Origin: an uncultured Chloroflexota bacterium
Lineage (GTDB): Bacteria; Chloroflexota; Anaerolineae; Anaerolineales; Anaerolineaceae
Direction of reading: 5' to 3'
Assembly: GCA_902795255.1 (NCBI GenBank)
Contig: CADBKS010000003.1
Coordinates: forward strand, 1 to 64,000
Length of the DNA stretch: 64,000 nucleotides
The notes under the pieces were generated by a model. The model did not search any database. It was not told the origin of the DNA and saw only the letters and a program-made list of their open reading frames with translations. This document shows, one piece after another, positions 19,101 to 28,325 of the stretch. The position numbers and the translations under genes are program-made. How positions within the stretch are numbered: the stretch's first letter is position 1; each line of letters starts with the position of its first letter.

Positions 19101-20452
19101 CCGGCTTCAGGGACCGGATCCGCTTTCGGTAGGTCATCCGGGCGGATGATCTTCCCGACCCATTCGCTGTAAGGATGGGCTGCGGCAAAACGGGTCTTCA
19201 GCGTTTCGCTTTCCAGCAGTTCACCTGTCCGCAGATCCGCCATAAGCACATCACCGGCCTTCAGCTTCCAGCGCTTGCGGATATGCGCGTTTTCTTCGAA
19301 CAGCACTCCCGCCTCAGAAGAAAGGATCAGCCGGTCATCATCGGTCAGTGCGCAGCGGAGCGGACGCAGGCCGTTCCGGTCCAGAGACGCGCAGACACAG
19401 TCCCCGTCGGAATACAGGACCGCAGCCGGTCCGTCCCAGGGTTCCATCATCGTGGAATAATAACGGTAAAGATCCTGCCAGGGTGTTTTCGGATGTCCCT
19501 GCCAGGGCTCCGGAATGAGGATCATGCCGGCCAGCGGCAACGGGAACCCGTTCATCGCGAGAAATTCCAGCGTATTGTCCAGCATCTGTGAATCACTGCC
19601 GTCCTGATCGACCACCGGCAGGACCCGTTTCATTGAAACCTCATCCATGATAAGGGAATGCATGGTCTCTTCCCGCGCCTTCATGCGGTCATGGTTGCCC
19701 CGAATCGTGTTGATCTCGCCGTTATGAAGCAGCATCCGCTGCGGATGGGCCTTGGACCAGCTCGGAAAGGTATTAGTTGAAAAACGCGAGTGGACCATGG
19801 CCATCCGCGAAACGTAGCGGACATCCTGCAGGTCATCATAAAAGGAGCGCAGCTGAGAAACGAGCATCATTCCCTTATACACGATCGTCCGGCAGGAAAG
19901 CGAGCAGATATAGGTATCCGTATCCTGTTTTTCAAACAGCCGCCGGAGGATATAGAGCCTGCGGTCGAAGTCAATACCGGCAGGAACTTTTTCCGGACGT
20001 TTAAGAAAGCACTGACGGATACGGGGCATGGTCCGTCTTGCGCCGGCTCCCAGCTGGGCCGGATGGCAGGGGACATTGCGCCATCCCAGGACCCGGATCC
20101 CCTCTGAAACAGCCAGCTGGTCAAAAATCTTTTCAGCGTTTCGTGCACCCACTTCATCTTCCGGCAGAAAGAACATCCCGACGCCATAACTGCCGGGATC
20201 TCCCAGCGGGATCCCTTCTTCCCGTGCCCAGGTCATGAACAGCTCATGCGGCAAACCGGTCATGATGCCGACACCATCACCGGTCGTACCCAGTGCGTCA
20301 CTGCCTGCACGGTGCGCCAGTCGTTCAACAATGGTCAGCGCCTGATCAACTGTTCGATGGGTCGCCCGCCCGCTGAGATCGACGATCGACCCGACCCCGC
20401 AGGATTCATGTTCAAATTCAGACCGCCAGAGCGGATAATGGGGATCACGCAT
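16151..20452 (-). CDS. gltB: Glutamate synthase large subunit
   Basis: The product has 1433 residues. The glutaminase nucleophile is Cys18 in FEHESCGVGSI, so a 17-residue propeptide must be removed. The class II amidotransferase domain (to about 420), the central domain, the FMN-binding synthase domain (about 780-1150; GEGGEDPVRFG, GAKPGEGGHLP, GGEGGTGAAP) and the GXGXG beta-helix (about 1200-1400) follow in normal order. The 3Fe-4S ligands are in CRMARVCHLGTCPYG. No gltD small subunit lies in the window, so electrons may come from ferredoxin or from a subunit elsewhere. It has its own promoter and a leader terminator, suggesting attenuation control. Confidence 0.97.
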   Translation of the reverse strand: MRDPHYPLWRSEFEHESCGVGSIVDLSGRATHRTVDQALTIVERLAHRAGSDALGTTGDGVGIMTGLPHELFMTWAREEGIPLGDPGSYGVGMFFLPEDEVGARNAEKIFDQLAVSEGIRVLGWRNVPCHPAQLGAGARRTMPRIRQCFLKRPEKVPAGIDFDRRLYILRRLFEKQDTDTYICSLSCRTIVYKGMMLVSQLRSFYDDLQDVRYVSRMAMVHSRFSTNTFPSWSKAHPQRMLLHNGEINTIRGNHDRMKAREETMHSLIMDEVSMKRVLPVVDQDGSDSQMLDNTLEFLAMNGFPLPLAGMILIPEPWQGHPKTPWQDLYRYYSTMMEPWDGPAAVLYSDGDCVCASLDRNGLRPLRCALTDDDRLILSSEAGVLFEENAHIRKRWKLKAGDVLMADLRTGELLESETLKTRFAAAHPYSEWVGKIIRPDDLPKADPVPEAGETLRLCQAFGYAHEDIRDILLPMAENGTEPIVSMGADEPLAVFSKAHPSLYDYFKQRFAQVTNPPIDALREKCKTDCSVYIADDGNLLAADGENCNVIELPSPVLTEVDLARIRAIDHPAYHVRTVSLLYPAGRRLRNALKDFFERCDEACRDGINILILSDRGVDEGHLAIPSLLAVSALEQHLILIKKRTAVSVILESGEPRDVHQLSMLISFGARAVDPYLAHACIREHFSDAPEEAVLRYDRALTAGMLKTASKMGVSTLQAYQSAQLFEAIGLDLQFAERYFTNTPALLGGKDLSDIEAENRRHHDSAFKDPVSAGPVKVGRHKQTAGEGAEEHLYSPKVIRMLQQAVWTNDRGLFDEYSSLIADEGPVTIRSCLDFRYDLCDQVPPEEVESEAQIVRRFRTGAMSYGSISREAHECIAAAMNHLGGKSNSGEGGEDPVRFGTELNSAIKQVASARFGVTRDYLLSAEEIQIKMGQGAKPGEGGHLPAAKVTDSIAATRCSVPGISLISPPPHHDIYSIEDLAELIYDLQCANEKAKITVKLVSTAGVGTIASGVAKAGAGGILISGGEGGTGAAPMSSVHHTGLPWEIGLAETHQVLCRNRLRQKVTLETDGKLMTGHDVAVALLLGAEEFGFSTAPLVALGCRMARVCHLGTCPYGIATQDPELRSRFKGKPEYVERFMLFIAGQLREIMAKLGARTVDELVGRSDLLVVKKNCGTDLSDLIGFSMNVHCQPGSVHDFALRERTDVRLIRDHVHLTTADRAFGTMLSGQRSIQAQGCGGQSFGAFLQKGQQITLFGVANDHLGKGLSGGVLAVCPPADSLWKRDDVLIGNVALYGAVSGNAFIAGRAGERFAVRNSGACAVVEGVGDHGCEYMTGGRVLVLGPVGENFGAGMSGGIAWVLDEDGTLESRINPDIVRVREVSEKQVTELRHLLELHVKFTNSVFAKDILAAFRMWLPVFKTVVSDEYLAYMERRHV

Positions 20453-20484
20453 GGTTTTATCCTCCCGTTTCTGCTGGATTCAAT

Positions 20485-20526
20485 AAAAAAAGGCAAAGAA
20501 ATCACATTACATGACATCTTTGCCTT
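20485..20526 (-). promoter_or_regulatory. Attenuator-like terminator in the gltB leader
   Basis: On the minus strand AAGGCAAAG pairs with CTTTGCCTT and is followed by TTTTTTT, all between the gltB promoter and its ribosome site. A transcript from that promoter would meet this terminator within about 45 nt, so gltB expression needs read-through or antitermination. The 9-bp arms are identical to those of the second terminator in the glnN leader (22746-22790). No ANTAR hairpin pair was found here. Confidence 0.7.
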
Positions 20527-20535
20527 GTTTGTTTT

Positions 20536-20564
20536 AAATTAGCACCGAGCTGCGAACCTGTCAA
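20536..20564 (-). promoter_or_regulatory. gltB promoter
   Basis: On the minus strand TTGACA (20564-20559) and TAATTT (20541-20536) are 17 nt apart, about 85 nt before gltB. Confidence 0.75.
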
Positions 20565-20642
20565 GAGAATATGAAAAAAAGGTGCTGCAGTTCGGGGCCG
20601 GCATCATCCGGAGAGATGGCCGGCAGCGGGCGCGGAACCGGT

Positions 20643-21227
20643 TCAGGAATATGTTTTGATGATCTCTTCAGCCACCGCACGGCGGGAGATACAGCGGTCC
20701 ATGGCCCGCTTTTCGATAAAGCGATGCGCCTGCGCTTCGTCCATTTTCAGTTCGGTGATCAGCAGCCATTTTGCCCGGTTCACCAGACGGATCTCCGCCA
20801 TTTTTTCTTCGACAGAAAGCGTTTTGGTCTCAGCCCTGCGCAGCCGTTCCCGTGCGCTCATCATCCACTCCAGAGCCAGGGTGACAGACTGCTGCGGAAG
20901 CGGTTTCGGGACCGCGAAAACACCCGCGCTGATAAATTTTCCCCGCAGTCCTTCGAGAATATCGGCTCTGGCAATAAACAGCGGAACGGTCCCGTCCGTA
21001 TTGCAGAGGTCAACGGCAAAACCGGCTCCCACATCATCGGTCAACGGCGAATTAATGATCACGAGGTCAAAATCCCGTTCATTCAGCAGCCTTCTTGCAG
21101 CGCTGACCGCACCGACACAGCGGATCGGACCGCAGAGGGAAACAGGCAGCAGGGACAGAAGCGCACTGTTGAAATTCTCAGACGCTGAAACAACGAGGAC
21201 ACTGTAGAGCTGCTGCTGCAAACCCAT
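20643..21227 (-). CDS. ANTAR-domain RNA-binding antitermination regulator
   Basis: A 194-residue protein. Residues 1-120 form a receiver-like fold in which the usual phospho-acceptor position reads DLVIINSPL, with asparagine in place of aspartate, so it is probably not phosphorylated (compare AmiR). Residues 130-192 are an ANTAR domain (EIRLVNRAKWLLI, then AHRFIEKRAMDR and VAEEIIKTY). ANTAR proteins bind pairs of hexaloop hairpins in nascent RNA and prevent termination. It lies 30 nt after glnA on the same strand, and a matching double hairpin lies in the glnN leader, so it likely senses nitrogen status, possibly through contact with GlnA. Confidence 0.85.
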   Translation of the reverse strand: MGLQQQLYSVLVVSASENFNSALLSLLPVSLCGPIRCVGAVSAARRLLNERDFDLVIINSPLTDDVGAGFAVDLCNTDGTVPLFIARADILEGLRGKFISAGVFAVPKPLPQQSVTLALEWMMSARERLRRAETKTLSVEEKMAEIRLVNRAKWLLITELKMDEAQAHRFIEKRAMDRCISRRAVAEEIIKTYS

Positions 21228-21257
21228 TTTCCGGTATTTCCAAACAGTTCGGATCTT

Positions 21258-22469
21258 TTACCGGCCGCAATAGATATCCAGGATCCTTGCGGGAACATGT
21301 TCACGGATAAACCCGCTTTCCAGGGCGAGTTTTCTGGCATTCCGGATATCGGCAGGCAGCTTCCGGAACTTTTCCAGCGTATCCGCATCCGCACGGAAAA
21401 GGTTGACGTTGGCCGGCTCCGGCAGTGTCAGCCGGCGTCTGATCCCGTCGAGGCCGGCATAGATCATCAGGGAAAAGGCAATATACGGGTTTGCGGCCGG
21501 ATCCGGCGACCGCAGTTCCGCGCGGCGGTATTCTCCGACAGCTGCGGGGATACGGACCAGCTGGGAACGGTTTTCAGCAGACCATGAGATATATCCGGGC
21601 GCTTTGTTCTGTCCCAGACGGCGATATGAATTTTCCGTCGGGTTCAGAAAAGCCGTCATCGAACGGACGTTTTCGAGGATCCCGGCGATCATCTGCCGAA
21701 ACATCTCATCGTTTTCGAAAGGACGCAGCGACATATTGATGTGAAAGCCGCTGCCCGGGGCATTCCCGATCGGTTTCGGTGAAAAATCGGCGGTCAGCCC
21801 GTTCCGGTTGGCAACGGTCCGCGCCACCCGCTGAAAGATCATGGTGTTGTCGGCAGCCGAAAGCGCATCCGAATAGCGGAAATCGATCTCATTCTGGCCC
21901 GGACCTTCTTCATGATGGGAGCTTTCCGGATGAATGCCCATCTGCTCCAGCGTCAGACAGATCTCCCTGCGAATGTTTTCGCCCTTATCGTCCGGAGCGA
22001 TATCCATGTATCCCGCCTGATCATAAGGGATCTTTGTCGGCGCTCCCTTTTCATCCTGCATGAACAGATAAAACTCCTGCTCGGCGCCGAAAGAAAATTC
22101 GACACCGGCTTTTTTGGCATCGTCCATGGCAATGCGGGTCAGGTTCCTGGTATCACACTCGAAAGGCGTTCCGTCCGGATAGGTAATATTTGCGAACATC
22201 TGCACGACCCGGCCGTTTTCGGGACGCCAGGGAAGCGGTTTCAGTGTTCCGGGTTCGGGGTGCAGCAGGAGATCGCTGTGTGCCTCATCCCCAAAACCGG
22301 AAATCGCGGAGGCGTCGAAAGCGATGCCGTAACCGAATGCTCTGGAAAGTTCACCGGGCATGATCGAAATATTTTTCTGTTTTCCAAAAACGTCGCAGAA
22401 TACAAGACGGATAAACTTTACGTCTTCTTCCCCGGCATACTGAATAACTTCATCTTCAGAATAATTCAT
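21258..22469 (-). CDS. glnA: Glutamine synthetase type I
   Basis: A 403-residue enzyme, shorter than the 440-470 usual for the family. Signature elements are present: FGAEQEFYLF, GPGQNEIDFRY, GNAPGSGFHINMSL, ENRSQLVRIP and the substrate loop ELRSPDPAANPY. The position of the adenylylated tyrosine is occupied by NLFRADAD, so control is not by adenylylation, as in the GSI-alpha type. It makes glutamine from glutamate and ammonia. ATG 22469 has GGGAGG 6 nt upstream. It forms an operon with the ANTAR regulator and is divergent from glnN, a second glutamine synthetase. Confidence 0.93.
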   Translation of the reverse strand: MNYSEDEVIQYAGEEDVKFIRLVFCDVFGKQKNISIMPGELSRAFGYGIAFDASAISGFGDEAHSDLLLHPEPGTLKPLPWRPENGRVVQMFANITYPDGTPFECDTRNLTRIAMDDAKKAGVEFSFGAEQEFYLFMQDEKGAPTKIPYDQAGYMDIAPDDKGENIRREICLTLEQMGIHPESSHHEEGPGQNEIDFRYSDALSAADNTMIFQRVARTVANRNGLTADFSPKPIGNAPGSGFHINMSLRPFENDEMFRQMIAGILENVRSMTAFLNPTENSYRRLGQNKAPGYISWSAENRSQLVRIPAAVGEYRRAELRSPDPAANPYIAFSLMIYAGLDGIRRRLTLPEPANVNLFRADADTLEKFRKLPADIRNARKLALESGFIREHVPARILDIYCGR

Positions 22470-22620
22470 ACAAACCTCCCGAGTGTCCCGCATATACCGC
22501 AAATCACCGCACGACGGCCGCATCCGGCTTTGCAGCGGCCGGCAGACCGCTTATAGGCTGATCATTCACAAAAAAGGATGCTTTTTTTATACCACAACCC
22601 GATGATCAGGGGGGATTTTA

Positions 22621-22653
22621 TGACAGAAATAAAATGTCACAAATTTGTTGACA
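22621..22653 (+). promoter_or_regulatory. Putative operator: TGACA/TGTCA repeats spaced 14 bp
   Basis: TGACA (22621), TGTCA (22635) and TGACA (22649) recur with a 14-bp period, making two overlapping inverted repeats with 9-nt spacers. The last copy is part of the glnN -35 box. The spacing does not fit the GlnR consensus (7-nt spacer), so the regulator is unknown. Confidence 0.45.
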
Positions 22654-22676
22654 TCAAAAAAAACGCGGAGTAGAAT
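22648..22676 (+). promoter_or_regulatory. glnN promoter
   Basis: TTGACA (22648-22653), a 17-nt spacer and TAGAAT (22671-22676). The predicted start (about 22682-22684) puts the first ANTAR hairpin at the very 5' end of the transcript. Confidence 0.85.
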
Positions 22677-22680
22677 AACG

Positions 22681-22720
22681 TGCATTGAGGCAGAGACGTC
22701 TTTGAGCAATGAGGCTCAAA
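22681..22720 (+). promoter_or_regulatory. ANTAR dual-hairpin RNA element in the glnN leader
   Basis: P1: TGC, hexaloop ATTGAG, GCA (22681-22692). P2: TTTGAGC, hexaloop AATGAG, GCTCAAA (22701-22720). Both hexaloops have A at position 1 and G at position 4, the consensus bound by ANTAR proteins, and they are 8 nt apart. P2 lies inside the stem of terminator 1, so binding of P1-P2 would block that terminator. P1 has only 3 bp, which is weak. An ANTAR regulator gene lies 1.5 kb away. Confidence 0.85.
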
Positions 22721-22736
22721 CGTCTCTATTTTTATT
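22692..22736 (+). terminator. Leader terminator 1 of glnN (ANTAR-controlled)
   Basis: AGAGACG (22692-22698) pairs with CGTCTCT (22721-22727) below the P2 stem, followed by ATTTTTATT. Its 5' arm is the linker between P1 and P2. Confidence 0.8.
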
Positions 22737-22745
22737 ATGATCCGT

Positions 22746-22790
22746 AAAGGCAAAGGCGTCTTTCCGTTTGGACGTCTTTGCCTTTTTTTC
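22746..22790 (+). terminator. Leader terminator 2 of glnN
   Basis: AAAGGCAAAGGCGTC (22746-22760) pairs over 15 bp with GACGTCTTTGCCTTT (22771-22785), followed by Ts. It ends 14 nt before the glnN ribosome site. Its 5' arm can also pair with GACGTCTTTG at 22695-22704, an alternative that would remove the terminator. Confidence 0.85.
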
Positions 22791-22818
22791 ATTTTACAGC
22801 CCGAAGGAGTTATTCACC

Positions 22819-24915
22819 ATGGCTACAGTCTCTGATTATTTTGGAAGTCTGGTTTTTGATGACCGGATGATGCGCGCCAAACTTCCGGCGGATATCTACA
22901 GTTCGCTGAGAAAAACGATCGATGAAGGGAAAAACCTGGACCTCAAAGTCGCAAACGCGGCAGCTGAAGCAATGAAAAACTGGGCCGTCGAACACGGTGC
23001 GACCCATTTCACGCACTGGTTCCAGCCGCTGACCGGCATTACAGCCGAGAAGCACGAAAGCTTTATCACAAAATCTCCAGACGGGGGTGTGATCAATGAG
23101 TTTTCCGGGAAAGAACTGATCCAGGGCGAACCGGATGCGTCTTCCTTCCCGAGCGGCGGACTGCGCGCGACATTTGAAGCGCGCGGATATACGGCCTGGG
23201 ACCCGACCTCATACGCTTTCATCAAGGGGAAAACGCTCTGCATCCCGACAGCGTTCTGTTCCTACAGCGGGGACGCACTGGACAAAAAGACCCCGCTGCT
23301 GCGCTCCATGGATGCCCTGAACCGGCAGGCGCTGCGCATCCTGCGTCTGTTCGGGAACACCACAGCCAAACGGGTGGTCTCATCCGTCGGACCGGAGCAG
23401 GAATATTTTCTTATTCCGAAGGATCTGTATGACCGGCGTCCGGACCTCCGCTTCACCGGGCGCACACTGTTCGGGGCAAAGCCCCCGAAAGGTCAGGAGC
23501 TGGATGACCATTACTTCGGCGTGATCAAACCGGTCGTGGCCTCTTTCATGGAAGAACTGAATGAGGAACTGTGGAAGCTGGGGATCCTGGCGAAGACCGA
23601 ACACAACGAGGTCGCGCCCTCCCAGCATGAACTGGCTCCGATCTACACCACGACCAATATCGCTACCGACCACAACCAGCTGACAATGGAGATCATGCAG
23701 AAGGTCGCCATAAAACACGGGCTGGTCTGTCTGCTGCATGAAAAGCCCTTTGCCGGCGTCAACGGCAGCGGGAAACATAACAACTGGTCGATCGCGACCG
23801 ATGACGGTCAAAACCTGCTTTCGCCGGGGGAGACGCCCTATGAGAATGCCCAGTTTCTGCTTTTCCTGTGTGCCGTGATCAAAGCCGTGGATGATTATCA
23901 GGATCTGCTCCGGCTCTCCGTGGCAACGGCCGGCAATGACCACCGTCTCGGGGCCAACGAAGCCCCTCCGGCCGTGATCTCCATTTTTCTCGGCGACGAA
24001 CTCAGTGCCGTGCTGGAAGCCATTGAAAACGATACGCCGTACAACGGCACGGAACGGACCATGATCAAACTCGGATCAGACGTTTTGCCGAAATTCAGCC
24101 GTGACACCACCGACCGCAACCGCACTTCGCCTTTTGCTTTCACCGGAAATAAATTCGAATTCCGCATGCTCGGTTCCTCCAACAGCATCGCCTGTGCGAA
24201 CATCATGCTGAACAGCGCCGTCGCGGAAAGCCTGAAGATCTATGCGGATCGGCTGGAAAACGCCGGAGATTTTGAGACAGCGCTGCATGAAATGATCCGA
24301 AAGACCATCCGTGACCACAAACGCATCATCTTCAACGGAAACGGTTACGACGGATCCTGGATCCGGGAGGCTACAGAAGTCCGCGGCCTGCTGAACTACC
24401 GGACAACAGCGGACTGTATGCCGCATCTGCTGGATCCGAAAAATGTCCGGATGCTGACCGCTCACGGCGTATTCTCCGAAGCCGAACTGAGATCCAGATG
24501 CGAGATCATGCTGGAAAATTACTGCAAATCCGTCATCATCGAAGCCAGGACCATGACCGATATGGCAAAGACCTTGATCGCTCCCGCGGTGGAAGCTTAC
24601 TCGGCCGATATTGCCCGGTCCGCGGAAGCAAAGAAAGCAGTCTCCGCGGAGATCCCCTGCAGATATGAAACGGAACTGGTGAAAAAGCTTTCGGCGCTGC
24701 TGGACGAGATCACGGAAAGAACTGCAGACCTTGAAAAAGCCGTGCTGGATCTGGATCAGGCCGGCGGTACCATTGAGGAAGCCGAACGGATCCGGGATAC
24801 GGTGCTGCCGAAGATGTGCGAACTGCGGATCCCGTGCGATACCGCAGAAACGATGACAGCGAAACGTTACTGGCCGTTCCCGACCTATGCGGACCTGCTG
24901 TTCGGGACGAAATGA
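22819..24915 (+). CDS. glnN: Glutamine synthetase type III
   Basis: A 698-residue enzyme, the normal size for GSIII (about 700). It begins MATVSDYFGSLVFDD. Signatures include TAFCSYSGDALDKKTPLLRS, HNEVAPSQHELAPIY, GLVCLLHEKPFAGVNGSGKH and DHRLGANEAPPAV. It makes glutamine and leads a tight operon with asnB and pyrG, two enzymes that consume glutamine. AAGGAG sits 10 nt before ATG 22819. Expression should depend on passing two terminators in its 5' leader, one within an ANTAR element. Having both GSI and GSIII suggests different nitrogen regimes. Confidence 0.97.
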   Translation: MATVSDYFGSLVFDDRMMRAKLPADIYSSLRKTIDEGKNLDLKVANAAAEAMKNWAVEHGATHFTHWFQPLTGITAEKHESFITKSPDGGVINEFSGKELIQGEPDASSFPSGGLRATFEARGYTAWDPTSYAFIKGKTLCIPTAFCSYSGDALDKKTPLLRSMDALNRQALRILRLFGNTTAKRVVSSVGPEQEYFLIPKDLYDRRPDLRFTGRTLFGAKPPKGQELDDHYFGVIKPVVASFMEELNEELWKLGILAKTEHNEVAPSQHELAPIYTTTNIATDHNQLTMEIMQKVAIKHGLVCLLHEKPFAGVNGSGKHNNWSIATDDGQNLLSPGETPYENAQFLLFLCAVIKAVDDYQDLLRLSVATAGNDHRLGANEAPPAVISIFLGDELSAVLEAIENDTPYNGTERTMIKLGSDVLPKFSRDTTDRNRTSPFAFTGNKFEFRMLGSSNSIACANIMLNSAVAESLKIYADRLENAGDFETALHEMIRKTIRDHKRIIFNGNGYDGSWIREATEVRGLLNYRTTADCMPHLLDPKNVRMLTAHGVFSEAELRSRCEIMLENYCKSVIIEARTMTDMAKTLIAPAVEAYSADIARSAEAKKAVSAEIPCRYETELVKKLSALLDEITERTADLEKAVLDLDQAGGTIEEAERIRDTVLPKMCELRIPCDTAETMTAKRYWPFPTYADLLFGTK

Positions 24916-24941
24916 AAATGTGTTCAGAAAGGAGGCCGCAT

Positions 24942-26525
24942 ATGTGTTCGATCATGGGATACTGCGGCAAATGCACCGATTGGGAAGCGTTCGAGCAGGG
25001 ATTTTCCCGGACGATCTCCCGCGGACCGGACGACAGCCGGTTCATTGATACCGGACAGGGGATCCTGGCATTCCACCGGCTCTCCATCATGGGACTGCAC
25101 CCGGAAGGGATGCAGCCTTTCGAACTGAACGGCAGCTATGCCGTCTGCAACGGCGAACTGTACGGTTTTGAAAAGCAGCGGGAACAGCTGCGGGAACGCG
25201 GATATACCTTTCAAAGTGGCAGCGACTGCGAGATCATCCTCCCGCTTTACTTTGAATACGGGACGGAAATGTTCAGCATGCTGGACGCGGAGTTCGCCAT
25301 GATCCTTTACGACGGCGCTTCCGGGACCTTCATCGCGGCCCGGGACCCGATCGGGATCCGCCCGCTGTATTACGGATATGACGCTCAGGGTGTGATCATC
25401 TTTGCCAGTGAACCGAAAAACCTGACCGGACTTTGTGAAAAGATCCTGCCCTTCCCGCCCGGCTGTTACTGCAGGAACGGCCGGTTTACCCGTTACTGCG
25501 ACATTGCCACTGTAGATAAGGTTTCCACAGACGACCGGGAAACAGTCTGCCGGACGATCCGGGAAAAACTGACCGAAGGCGTCCGGAAACGTCTTGTGGC
25601 CGATGCCAAAGTCGGCTTCCTGCTTTCCGGCGGTCTGGATTCCTCTCTGGTCTGCGCGATCGCAGCAAAAGAGACACCCGTGCCGATCGAAACCTTCGCC
25701 ATCGGCATGCGGAAAGATGCCATCGACCTGAAATACGCACAGGAGACCGCGGACTTTATCGGCAGCCGCCACACAGAAGTCTTCATGACGCCGGATGACG
25801 TGACTGCTTCCCTTGAAACCGTCATAGAACTGCTTGGTACCTGGGACATCACAACGATCCGGGCCAGCATGGGAATGTACCTGGTCTGCAAAGCGATCCA
25901 TGAACAGACGGATATCCGCGTGCTGCTGACCGGTGAGATCTCCGACGAACTGTTCGGATATAAGTACACGGATTTTGCCCCTTCCGCCCGGGCATTTCAG
26001 GAAGAGGCTCAGAAGCGCATCCGGGAACTGCATATGTATGACGTGCTGCGGGCAGACCGCTGCATTTCCGTGAACTCCCTGGAAGCCAGGGTTCCCTTCG
26101 GAGACCTGGATTTTGTCCGCTATGTGATGGCCGTGGATCCGGAGCTGAAGCTGAACCGATACGGGAAGGGGAAATACCTGCTGCGGCACGCCTTTGAGGG
26201 GCAGGGACTTCTCCCCGATGAGATCCTCTGGCGGGAAAAGGCTGCTTTTTCGGATGCGGTCGGCCACTCCATGGTGGATTATCTGAAGGAATACGCGGCC
26301 ACCCGGTACACCGATGAAGAATTTGAGAAACGCCGCATGGCATATGAATACGCGCGTCCGTTCACGAAAGAGTCCCTGCTCTACCGGGAGATCTTTGAGA
26401 AGTATTATCCCGGACAGGCGGAAATGATCGCCGGCTTCTGGATGCCGAACCCGGACTGGGAAGGCTGCCGTGTCAGCGATCCTTCGGCCCGGGTGCTTTC
26501 CAATTACGGCGACAGCGGAAAATAG
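24942..26525 (+). CDS. asnB: Asparagine synthase (glutamine-hydrolysing)
   Basis: A 527-residue protein. The start MCSIMGYCGK leaves Cys2 as the glutaminase nucleophile after methionine removal. The amidotransferase domain (to about 200) holds RGPDDSRF and NGELYG, and the ATP-pyrophosphatase domain holds the SGGLDSSLV loop (about residue 228) and LTGEISDELFGY. AAAGGAGG precedes ATG 24942; a longer frame beginning at 24816 runs inside glnN and would bury the catalytic cysteine. It lies 26 nt after glnN and about 33 nt before pyrG, so all three are probably one transcript. Confidence 0.95.
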   Translation: MCSIMGYCGKCTDWEAFEQGFSRTISRGPDDSRFIDTGQGILAFHRLSIMGLHPEGMQPFELNGSYAVCNGELYGFEKQREQLRERGYTFQSGSDCEIILPLYFEYGTEMFSMLDAEFAMILYDGASGTFIAARDPIGIRPLYYGYDAQGVIIFASEPKNLTGLCEKILPFPPGCYCRNGRFTRYCDIATVDKVSTDDRETVCRTIREKLTEGVRKRLVADAKVGFLLSGGLDSSLVCAIAAKETPVPIETFAIGMRKDAIDLKYAQETADFIGSRHTEVFMTPDDVTASLETVIELLGTWDITTIRASMGMYLVCKAIHEQTDIRVLLTGEISDELFGYKYTDFAPSARAFQEEAQKRIRELHMYDVLRADRCISVNSLEARVPFGDLDFVRYVMAVDPELKLNRYGKGKYLLRHAFEGQGLLPDEILWREKAAFSDAVGHSMVDYLKEYAATRYTDEEFEKRRMAYEYARPFTKESLLYREIFEKYYPGQAEMIAGFWMPNPDWEGCRVSDPSARVLSNYGDSGK

Positions 26526-28166
<1,641 letters not shown>

Positions 28167-28209
28167 AGGGTGAAGCTAATGAACTTTTAAAGAGGAAGAA
28201 ACAAAAAAA

Positions 28210-28249
28210 ATGTACCCTCTTTATTGGACAAACCGGTAAGAAGGGTACA
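28210..28249 (-). terminator. Terminator after the ABC exporter operon
   Basis: TGTACCCTCTT and AAGAAGGGTACA form a long stem. On the minus strand it is followed by a run of T, so it ends the transcript of the permease gene (28326). Confidence 0.75.
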
Positions 28250-28279
28250 TATCAGCCATAGCGGGGTTTTCTTTCACAA

Positions 28280-28312
28280 AAAACGGCAGGTCCGGGCGGT
28301 CCTGCCGTTTTG
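28280..28312. terminator. Second hairpin downstream of pyrG and the ABC permease
   Basis: AACGGCAGG pairs with CCTGCCGTT around a 10-nt loop, with Ts on the plus side and As on the other. It probably works in both directions. Confidence 0.75.
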
Positions 28313-28325
28313 GTTTACGCTTTGT

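Noticed and set aside
20498..20518. ANTAR hairpins in the gltB leader
   Set aside because: No pair of hexaloops with A1 and G4 could be formed within the loop of the leader terminator.
22635..22653. GlnR box at the glnN promoter
   Set aside because: Half-sites TGTCA and TGACA are 9 nt apart instead of 7, so the GlnR consensus is not met; kept only as an unassigned operator.
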